DNA from: Astragalus membranaceus
Lineage: Eukaryota > Streptophyta > Magnoliopsida > Fabales > Fabaceae
Length of the DNA stretch: 64,000 nucleotides
Direction of reading: 5' to 3'
Assembly (NCBI GenBank): GCA_039519185.1
Contig: CM076849.1
Coordinates: 34,405,109-34,469,108, forward strand
This document shows positions 1 to 8,123 of the stretch, piece by piece. The translations under genes and the position numbers were made by a program. Under the pieces are notes generated by a model that was not told the DNA's origin, did no database searches, and saw nothing but the letters and a program-made list of their open reading frames with translations. Within the stretch, counting starts at the first letter, position 1. Every line of letters begins with the position of its first letter.

Positions 1-522
1 ATCATCACTGACTCCTGGAATGATAAAGTTACTGCAGACCTCCAAAAATTGTTTTAAATGTAAGTACGGGTCCTCTTGGAGAGAACCACCAAACTGGCCT
101 ACTGTTTGGAGCATCTGAAACATCATGGGTTTGAATTCAAAAAGAGTTGTTTGAAGAATAGGCCTTGCTATGCTTGTCTCCACGGTTTGGGGATCAAACA
201 CAGCATAGTCCTTCATAGGTCTGACCCTATCATTTACCGTGTCTGCAGAACCTTGATTAATGAATTGTTGCCTGAACCAGTCTTCTTCTTCATGTAATGT
301 AGGAGTGGGTGGTCCTCTACCTCGACCACCTGGGTCTGATCTGCCTCCTCTACCAGAATTGGTTCTACCACCCTGAGTGGTACCTCTGCCTGAGTTTGTT
401 CTGCCACTGTGTTCAGACATTGTGGGTCTAAGCTGCCTTAGTTTCTGAAGTTGTCTCAGTCTCCTAAATCTCCTTTCAGGTTCTGGATCCAACTCGAATT
501 CTGGTGGTTGGGACCTGGGCAT
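1..522 (-). CDS. Element A gag, N-terminal part (Athila-like Ty3/gypsy), runs off the window
   Basis: The minus strand is open from an ATG at 522 to base 1 with no stop. The product starts MPRSQPPEFELDPEPER, then has an Arg/Gly/Ser-rich stretch (about residues 35-80), then the start of a retrotransposon gag domain around residues 145-174 (GQFGGSLQEDPYLHLKQFLE). The pattern is close to the gag of element B (QFSGSPTEDPNLHISIFLEY), which supports the family call. Gag is the structural protein that packages element RNA into cytoplasmic particles. The ORF begins about 100 bp inside the PBS, as expected for a 5' end. The C-terminal part, protease and pol lie outside the window, so it is unknown whether the element is intact. 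The plus-strand ORF at 76-297 is a shadow of this gene. Confidence 0.85.
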   Translation of the reverse strand, partial: MPRSQPPEFELDPEPERRFRRLRQLQKLRQLRPTMSEHSGRTNSGRGTTQGGRTNSGRGGRSDPGGRGRGPPTPTLHEEEDWFRQQFINQGSADTVNDRVRPMKDYAVFDPQTVETSIARPILQTTLFEFKPMMFQMLQTVGQFGGSLQEDPYLHLKQFLEVCSNFIIPGVSDD

Positions 523-621
523 GCGCTATAGCATCTAATGCTCTAACACCAAGAAACAACACACCAGCGTAAAATTTTCACTAATATTGCTAAAAACTTA
601 AACAATAAAAATTAAATGCAA

Positions 622-639
622 TCCCTGGCAACGACGCCA
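622..639 (-). promoter_or_regulatory. Primer binding site of element A (tRNA-Asp type)
   Basis: On the minus strand this reads TGGCGTCGTTGCCAGGGA, two differences from the tRNA-Asp primer site used by Athila-type elements (TGGCGCCGTTGCCGGGGA). It lies 6 bp inside the LTR end at 646 and 100 bp upstream of the gag start, so it fixes the orientation of element A. The tRNA assignment is from memory of the family. Confidence 0.85.
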
Positions 640-645
640 AAAACT

Positions 646-2014
646 TGTTGTGGAAGTGTACACAATCGCAACAAGTAATATAATGATAAAGTAAGGATCG
701 TACCCACAAGGATTGATGTTAATTTAAGAGTTTAAGTAGTTAACAACTTAGTGAAATGGACAAAGTAAAAATAACAAGTTTTTGAACATGAATATAAGAA
801 AGATATTGCTACAACAATATGAAAGTTCAAGAGTTTATAAAATGAGTTGGACTGCTCTTTGTTGTATAAATCCCCAAAAGTAAGACGCTATAACATTGGA
901 CGCTATAGTGCTAAGTGCTGTAGCATATGATTTTGTGCCTTTCAGTCACTGACACCAGGGTTTTGTTTCAAGACTCTTATTTCTAAGTTCTAAATAAGTC
1001 CACCCATGTATAATGAAGAACTCATAGTATTCACCTTATGAACTATTGCTCCCCTATGTCTAGAGTTAAGCAAAAATGGATTAAATGTCTTTCACCAACC
1101 TTTCGTTCATATCAACCCTTGAGTTCTATTCGTAGACCATGTCTGAACCTACGAATCTACTCATTTCAGTTGGCCAATCCCAAAACAAGTTTGAAAGCAT
1201 TAAAGTACAAGTATTGAAACGCAAACATCACAATATTATATTAACACTACTCAAGGTTCATTACAAACTAGAAGCAATCCAACTACTAAGTGTTTAGCTC
1301 ATGATAAGGCATCATCAACACAATACAAGACAAAAGGCTCATATTATCGTAAATACACATAAAATAAACGGTTACAAAGGATGCACTCTGTAGATTCCAA
1401 GTCATGCACAGCTGGATGATGCTATAGCGTGGCTTCACCGTGTAAAAAGATAAGAAAATAAACTTACAAATGAAAGCTTCAAATAGAGGATTAATGGAGG
1501 AAATGTGTGTCAAGTTTTTCTCCCAAAAAGCTCTCATTGGTTTTTTTCGAATGAATGAATGGGTGGTGAAGATGGATAGATATTATCCTAATCTCCTAAA
1601 GTAGCTTTTCAAAAAGGTGACTATGACACTTCTCACCAACTAAAAGCAATCCTTCAATAAAAATGCAGCCAAGTGTCCTAGCTAGCCACTTGGAAGCTTC
1701 CACACAGTCCCAGGCACAGGGAAATCACGACTTTGACTTGACATAAAGTATGAGGCTCCAACATGCAACTTTCCTTTGTGATGTCCAGCTGGCCCACCAT
1801 CATATAGTGCTATAGCGCCTAACGCTGCAGCACTAACAAAACATTAAAACATTCACAAGGGACACCCATTGTACCAAATGTTAACAAATTAGCTCTTAAC
1901 CCTTCTTTTCTCTAAATAACTAATATTTACTAAATAAAGCATGAATATTACTTGAGAACTTACATTAATTTAAGTAATAATGGCATAAATAACTCATATA
2001 AATATTAGTTATCA
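646..2014 (-). repeat. LTR of element A (1,369 bp)
   Basis: On the plus strand the block starts TGTTGTGGAAG and ends GTTATCA, giving TG...CA ends on both strands. The left end is 6 bp from the PBS and the right end abuts a purine tract on the minus strand (a PPT). The content is non-coding and contains scattered copies of a short GCTATAGCGYC-like motif (for example near 884-925, 1425 and 1806-1830), also seen in the leader at about 525-545. No second copy is in the window, so the boundaries rest on PBS, PPT and end bases only. The small ORFs inside are not supported. Confidence 0.7.
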
Positions 2015-2135
2015 CACCCCCAAACTTAAACCATTGCTTGTCCTCAAGTAATGACACTTGAATAACACAAGAAAACATAGAACATATATTCACAGAATTC
2101 AAAAACACGATCAGTTTCTTCTCTAATTCAAACAA
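2015..2135 (-). mobile_element. Athila-type 3' end remnant with polypurine tract
   Basis: Next to the LTR, the minus strand reads AAGTTTGGGGGTG directly before TGATAAC, which is a polypurine tract in front of an LTR start. Just upstream is CTTGAGGACAAGCAATGG, a block that also lies beside the PPT of element B (6001-6040). So this is the 3' end of an internal region, on the wrong side of an LTR that is followed by a PBS. The sequence changes abruptly to the antisense ORF of element C at about 2100-2145. Confidence 0.65.
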
Positions 2136-2144
2136 TTCTTCATA

Positions 2145-4199
2145 GTACTGATGCTGATTTCGAGTCGACTTCTGACACTAAGGAAGAAGGTCGTAATGGT
2201 GACGACACTGAAGGTGACTATCAATATGCTCGTCAGCAGGGTGAAACGGCCATTCGGAATTCCGAATCGGTGTCGGATGAGTATTCTAGCACCGGTCCTG
2301 GAGCTGTCGATGTCCCCCTCTTATATCCTTTGGTGACTCCTCGGGTATATTCGTGGGTTTCAAACACTTTGTTGCAGACTCGGTCTCTGTACAAGTCCGG
2401 CCATGATTTGAGTAGAGTTGCCCGGAAAATCACGAGGGCGCTCGGAAGCGTGTGTGGAATGTCGAAGGGATGAAGGAAGAGGAGCATGTGGCCGTTTGGG
2501 CTTTCGCCCTAAAGTTCGTTATGTATGACATTGTTATCATGGATATGAACATCCTCCCCCCTTTTACCTCTCTTCAACAAACCGTGCTGGGTCGGTTGGA
2601 TTTGGCTCCTTCTCAAATTCATACTAATGCGTGGGCATTTCTCCGGGCGTTTGAGCTGGTGTGTCTTGCGTTGGATAGGCCGGTGTCGGTTAACTTATTT
2701 TTCCACCTGTTCGAGGTCAATCGGAATAAGAGTTTGGAGGAAGGATCGAATAGTCGTGAGCATGTGAGCCTTCGCTCCAGGAGGAACACTAAAATTTTCC
2801 GACTGGTTGTTTGGAGTCTACAAAGTTTCCTTTTGGTTGGAGCCTCGGGTCATTATAACCGTCCCCCCGGAGCCTACTCTGTTAGTGAGTCACGGTTGAG
2901 CGATGAAGACAAAGCAACAAAAAAATATTCTGACCTTCATTACAGCTCAGATTCTTTATGCAAAAGAGAAATTCCGAGGTTTTCCTACCGATCGTTTGGT
3001 TAACGCCGGAAAAAGATCAGGCGTTTTAAGGGTTTTAGGTAGGTCATCAAATATTTGGGTACTTTATGTTCTTACTCGTTTTAAGTGTCCTAATTCGTTG
3101 TTTTCTTCTTTCTTTGCAGATACGATGGCCAGTGAGAAGTTTGCATTTTTGAAGGCCATTGCTATAGAGGATGCCGGGATTGTGAATCTTGTGGATGAGA
3201 CTGAGATGGCCCCTGAACATTCCCCTCTTCGTGAAGCAGCTGTTCATGCCACTCCGATCACCACTGTTTCCCGGGAAGATCTGGAGGCTCAAAATAGCGA
3301 TCTTCAGCCTCGGTCACGACACATGCGGACTAGTCAGATGGATCTCCCCCTCCTGAACATTGTATCTTCCTCTCAAAATCCAGGAAAAAGGGGCCGATCC
3401 GATCATGGAGGTGATCCCAAGCCTACCAAGAAGAGTCGGGAGCATACTTCAAAGAAGCATAAGTCCAACAGTGTTTCTTTGGATGCTGACTTTCTGAAGA
3501 AGAATTTTGAAGATTACCGCGCTGATCCTGTTGGAGCCTCGGCACAAGTATTTTTGCATTTGGCCGAGATTGCAAAGTCTGAGCGGGAGGACATTGAACG
3601 TCGGGCCAAAGGTACTTTGCTATTTAGATCGTCTTTTTACAGAGGAATTGAATGCTGAGAATGTTCTTTTGGAGAAAGCTCTGAAAGATTTGGAGGAGAA
3701 GTCTGCTGATTTAATTAAAGCAAAGACCGACCTTACCAATCTGCAGCATGATAGGGATGAGCTAAAAACTGAGAGGGATTCCGCCAAGCGTCGAGCTGAA
3801 GATTTGGTCCTTCGGGTCAAAGAGTTAGAAGCTTCAGAAAACCAGGCTAAAGAGAAAATTCTGACCCTTGATAGCCAGGTTACCGAACTTGAAGATGCTT
3901 TGAAGAAAGCTGAAGAAGGAAAGGAGGAATCAAGTTTGGACCCTCAAGGTCGGATTGCCGTGCTCGAAGCTGAACTGAAGAAATCTAAATCTGCGACGGC
4001 CAGAGCAACCAAGCTCGCTCTCGAAATGGCCGAGGAAGGTTATGATAAAGCTCTTCAGCATGTGGCTTTGGTCCACCCCTCATTTCCCCTTGATAGGGAG
4101 GTTTTTCATGTGGACAACGAGGTGGAAGAGGGTCGGATTGTCAAGGTCAACCAAAACACTAAGGAGAGGACCGTTGTCTATCCTTCATCCGACGCTTGA
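2145..4199 (+). pseudogene. Element C antisense ORF (putative gypsy-type transposon protein), spliced, broken
   Basis: This lies convergent to C's gag-pol. Reading frames on plus fit three exons: about 2145-3038, 3120-3611 and 3643-4199 (stop TGA). Intron 1 (3039-3119) has GTAGGT...TTTGCAG and keeps the frame in phase 1. The matching gene in element D (complement 46080-47881) has introns at the same two places. Exon 1 carries SQIHTNAWAFLRAFE and VNLFFHLFEVNRNK, which recall the plant Pfam family called putative gypsy type transposon (PF04195; from memory). Exon 2 is Lys/Arg-rich (TKKSREHTSKKHK) and exon 3 is a long coiled coil ending TKERTVVYPSSDA. Damage: a frameshift near 2445-2470, frame loss near 2800-2900, and a second intron of only 31 bp (3612-3642), too short to splice normally in plants. 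The true start is not visible because the 5' side is truncated against element A. Function unknown. Confidence 0.75.
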
Positions 4200-4523
4200 T
4201 CTAGCTTGTTTTTAGTGCTCAACTTTTTGCAAGAGTTCTGGGTTTATACAGAAAAGATCGCGCATAAGCCCAGAACTTTGGAGTAATACCAATTTTTTGT
4301 AATAGATCAGTATTCTGAAACTTTTTAGGATCCGGCCGTATCCGGGGTTGTTTTGTAATGATCTGCAATATAATCGGTTTTTGTTTGAATGTTTACGATT
4401 GTATTTACTTTACAAATCATATACGTCGTCCTAAGGACAGTTTACCGGGACTCGGCCCATATCGAACTCATCCTTTAGGGTTTTTGACTGCATCGGTCAA
4501 GGGTCTTTTTTGAGGATCGAATC
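4200..4523 (+). repeat. Element C: antisense-ORF 3' region and first part of its tandem-repeat block
   Basis: There is no coding sequence here. 4322-4380 holds GGATCCGGCCGTATCCGGGG and a T/A-rich stretch that recur in order behind the antisense ORF of element D, so they are a conserved 3' region. From about 4427 starts a repeat unit (CGTCCTAAGGACAG followed by TTTACCGGGACTCGGCCC) that recurs at 13893 and, diverged, at about 14005. The array was continuous before element B inserted at 4523. Confidence 0.75.
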
Positions 4524-4739
4524 TGATAGCCCCGCAAGTGCACGGGTCGTATCGCGTAATAAAAGAGTATCGGTCCACAGTGAGAGCCTAAGTGAATACC
4601 AATTTAATTTTTCAAAGTTTGATTAACTGAAAAGAAAGTGTTTTTGGAAAGAAGGAATATTTTAGTAAAGTCTACTCACTCATGATCATTGTAGACAAAA
4701 GAGGAGAAGAGAAAAGAAGAAAAACATAAAGTTAAATAG

Positions 4740-5300
4740 CGAGAAATAAAAGAAAGCAGTAAAGTGCAAAATCACAAATAGCGGAATTGTAAATGACAAG
4801 AAAGTAAATTGCTTGAAAAGTAAATTGCCAGTAATTTACTTGACTTGGAAAATTAAAGAGCAAGAAAAATAAAAGAAAGCGGTAAAGTGCAAAATCATAA
4901 ATAGCGGAATTGTAAATGACAAGAAAGTAAATTGCTTGGAAAGTAAATTGCCAGTAATTTACTTGACTTTGGAAAGTTAAAGAGCAAGAAAAATAAAGGT
5001 GCAAGAAAGTAAATAACTTGGAAAATAAAGGTGCAAGAAATTAAATAGCAAGAATTTAAAGGGCAAGAAAGTAAATGACTTGGAAAATAAATATGCAAGA
5101 AATTAAATAGCAAGGAAAGTAAATGACTTGGAAAATAAATAGCAAGAATTTAAAGGGCAAGAAAGTAAATGACTTGGAAAGAAAAAGGGCAAGAAAATAA
5201 ATAGCAAGAATTTAAAGGGCAAGAAAGTAAATGACTTGGAAAGAAAAAGGGCAAGAAAATAAATAGCAAGAATTTAAAGGGCAAGAAAGTAAATAAACAA
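4740..5300. repeat. AT-rich tandem repeats inside element B LTR
   Basis: Variable units built from GCAAGAAAGTAAATGACTTG and AAATAGCAAGAATTTAAAGG repeat through this stretch, with a larger duplication of about 125 bp near 4740-4985. The same zone occurs in the other LTR at about 12575-13135, with few differences. No coding potential. Confidence 0.85.
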
Positions 5301-5589
5301 GAATCATAAAAAGCATGAAGAGTAAATTGAAGTCATGAATCTTTAGAGAGCCTTTGTCATTGATTTTCTAACAAAATTCAAGCTTAGTTACAAGTGAGGA
5401 TCAAGCCTCTATTTATAGGAAAATATGAGGGGCAAAAAGGTCCAAAAGAGGAAAAAGTGGCAAATCAAGTTGGCCAAGGTAGTCATCAAAAAGCCATCCT
5501 CAAGTGGACAAAGCACATGAGCAAGTGGTCAAAGCACATGGTCATCAACAAGTGGGCAAAAATATCCATCAACAAGTGGGCAAGGCAAA

Positions 5590-5860
5590 TTCGACTGATG
5601 CAGCAGAATTCTGGGAGATGCAGTCGAATTCTGACCTGCTGAGACAGATGCTGTCGAATTCTGGCCTGCTGAGACAGATGTTGTCGAATTCTGGCCTGCT
5701 GAGACAGATGCTGTCGAATTCTGGAAGACAGGTGCAGTCGAATTCTGACAGATGCTGTCGAATTCTGGGAGATCCAGTCGAATTCTGGGAGATCCAGTCG
5801 AAATCTGGAAGATGCAGTCGAATTCTGGGAGATCCAGTCGAATTCTGACCTGCTGAGACT
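5590..5860. repeat. GTCGAATTCTG minisatellite inside element B LTR
   Basis: About ten copies of a core (GTCGAATTCTGG or TCGAATTCTGAC) are spaced 20-32 bp apart, in two flavours: one joined by CCTGCTGAGACAGATGCT and one by GAGATCCA. The other LTR has the same array at about 13425-13690. Spacers are not unique, so this is a minisatellite and not CRISPR-like. Confidence 0.9.
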
Positions 5861-6000
5861 TAAGCAGCCCAAATTGCTTCAAAATAAAACCTGAAGATAA
5901 AAAGTAAACATTTGCAGTAAAATAGAACAAAAATATAATTAAAATACTAAAAAGACTTAATAAAATAACTATTAAAAAGACTCTAAAAATAGACTTATCA

Positions 6001-6012
6001 AACTCCCCTATG
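6001..6012 (-). promoter_or_regulatory. Polypurine tract of element B
   Basis: The minus strand reads ATAGGGGAGTT directly before the LTR start TGATAAG. This is the expected site for plus-strand DNA priming in reverse transcription. It is followed inward by the Athila-type block CTTGAGGACAAGCAAAGG. Confidence 0.8.
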
Positions 6013-6987
6013 CTTGAACCTTTGCTTGTCCTCAAGCAAAAACAGTGTAAATCTTTAGGCCCATTCTGAAGGAAAATTATTTTCATATCGAAACCTTAAG
6101 TGAACTGTGGGGCAATTCTAACACTTTGGTTTGAGAGCTACTATTTTTGGGCTTCTTGTGGAATTGGGAGACAAATTTAAAGTATCAATACATTAGAGAG
6201 GATATCCATGTCATCATAGAACCGGTTCCCCAGCATTCTTAAGTTTTGGTCCTCCATTCACTAAGACCGGGTCTCAAAGGAGGGTCTTTATACGTTGGGT
6301 ATTCAAGCATTTTTTCTTTTCTTTTTGATTTTATATGCTAACCATTCATTTTGATATTTAAAATGTACCAATTTTTGCATTTTGAATTGGTTTTGCAATT
6401 TTTTTTTTTTTGAATACCCCAACTCAGACGTTTTTCTCCAGTAACCGCGCATCCAGTGAATGTCACCAAGAGAACCAGGTTACTAGTTTCTTTTCAGTCC
6501 TTCTAATTGTATTAACAACTGAAAATAGTCTCAGTAGTGTGTTTGTGAAAAAGCCCTAGAAGTAGAAATCGAACCATGATACAATTTTGTTGTTCCCAAC
6601 CAGTCCACCTAGATGATTGCTTAATGAAAAATTGAAAAATTATTTTTGTCCAGAAAAGGCTTATCTAAAACATGCTTTAGGGTTCACAAAGTTTCGTGAT
6701 GGAGGGAGCAGATACAACTCAAAGTACAAAAAAGATACTTGGCAAAGCAATAAAGACATTCTTAATAAAAGTAATAAAATACCCCCCCATGCTTGGACTA
6801 GGCATTGTCCTCAATGATTTTTCAAATAAAACAAAAGGGGTTAGGAGAGCTCACCTGGCTGTCTGGTTCAGGAAACTCGGCCCTGGGGTATTTTATTTTT
6901 CAATAAATCGAAAATACATTAAGCCGTGGGTTGCCTCCCACGCAGCGCTCTTTTAACGTCACTAGCTTGACGGTCAAAAAGAATTTT
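6013..6987 (-). other. Element B 3' non-coding region with a second PPT-like tract
   Basis: No ORF is credible between the integrase stop (6988) and the PPT. At about 6777-6825 a second purine tract (CATGGGGGGGTATTTTA on minus) is next to GAGGACAATGCC, echoing the true PPT and its neighbour block at 6001-6040. This looks like a duplicated 3' end segment. The ORFs at 6617-6956 on plus are not supported. Confidence 0.6.
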
Positions 6988-8123
6988 TCAATTGGGATCG
7001 TGTAGAACTAAACTAGTTCCTTTCTCAATTGGGTCACCAATTAAATAATTTTTCAACCTTTGACCATTGACTTTAAACGATCCAGTTTTCTCGCTCCAGA
7101 TCTCTACAGATCCGAAGGGGTAAACCTTACGGATTTCAAAAGGACCGGTCCATCTTGACTTTAATTTTCCCGGAAAAATTTTTAGCCTGGAATTGAACAA
7201 TAACACCAGGTCACCCTCCTTGAATTCTCTACGAATAATACGCTTATCATGCCAATTTTTTGTTCTTTCTTTGTAAAGTTTGGCATTCTCATAAGCATCC
7301 ATTCGCAGTTCTTCCAATTCGTTTAGTTGGAGTTTTCTTTTTTCTCCGGCTAATTCCATGTTCAGGTTAAGGCGTTTAATTGCCCAGTAAGCTTTGTGCT
7401 CTAGCTCTACCGGAAGGTGGCAAGACTTCCCATAAATTAATTTGAAAGGAGTCATTCCTATGGGAGTCTTGTACGCAGTCCGATAAGCCCAGAGAGCATC
7501 ATCAAGCTTTACCGACCAGTCTTTCCTTGAAGTCGAAACAGTTTTTTCTAAAATACTTTTAATTTCTCTGTTCGATACCTCAACCTGACCGCTTGTTTGA
7601 GGGTGATAAGGCGTTGCAATTTTGTGCCTTACTCCAAACTTTTGCAGTAACATTTCAAAATGTTTTGAGATGAAATGGGATCCTCCGTCGCTTATGACAA
7701 CACGAGGGACTCCGAATCTTTTTTTTGAAAAGTTTTATGACTACCTTTGCATCGTTTGTAGGAGAAGCAATGGCTTCGATCCATTTTGACACATAGTCAA
7801 CGGCTACCAGAATATATTGGTTTCCAAAAGAAGAAGGAAACGGTCCCATGAAATCGATACCCCAGACGTCGCATTTAGAAATGAATTGATGCGCGTCTTT
7901 AAAAAGGGACGGCCAATAAAAACCAGATTGAAGAATTTTCGTAGCAGTTTTTGAAGAACTGGCATGGCCGCCATAGGAAGAAGAATGACAATGGTATAGA
8001 ATGTTACTTACCTCTTCTTCCGGAATGCATCTTCTGAACACCCCATCAGCTCCCCTTTTAAAAAAGCAGCGGCTCGTCCCAGTAATACTGTTTGAGATCA
8101 TGGAAGAATTTCTTCTTCCGCTG
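6988..8123 (-). pseudogene. Element B integrase, broken
   Basis: This is downstream of the gag-pro-RT ORF and was once the same frame. After the stop at 8124-8126 the frame still reads KKKFFHDLKQYYWDEPLL, so the stop is a point nonsense change. A one-base gain in a T run near 8060 shifts the frame. The zinc-binding part keeps its His pair (HCHSSSYGGHAS) and one Cys (SKCD), but then jumps straight to VWGIDFMGPF, so the usual CxxC half and linker are deleted. A further frameshift lies in an A run near 7720. The catalytic core keeps D (GIDFMGP), D (ISDGGSH) and E (QVEVSNREIK), with a C-terminal region ending at 6988. It would normally join element DNA into the genome; this copy cannot make the full enzyme. 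Confidence 0.88.

Larger units (their letters stand above)
4524..6000 (-). repeat. Element B 3' LTR (1,477 bp)
   Basis: The plus strand starts TGATAGCCCCGCAAG and ends AGACTTATCA. It is almost identical to 12357-13834; differences seen include the bases after 4578 (CACAGTGAG against CACAGGGAG) and single changes near 4794, 5092, 5310, 5682 and 5732. Two internal repeat zones are present (about 4740-5300 and 5590-5860). The ORFs that cross these zones are low-complexity artefacts. Confidence 0.95.

Noticed and set aside
5590..5860. CRISPR-like look of evenly spaced repeats
   Set aside because: Spacers are themselves repeated, the host is a plant, and the array lies within LTRs.
5394..6086. 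ORFs of 82-185 codons on both strands across the LTR minisatellite
   Set aside because: Open frames are a by-product of a repeat unit without stops; the same ORFs reappear in the other LTR at 13228-13764.
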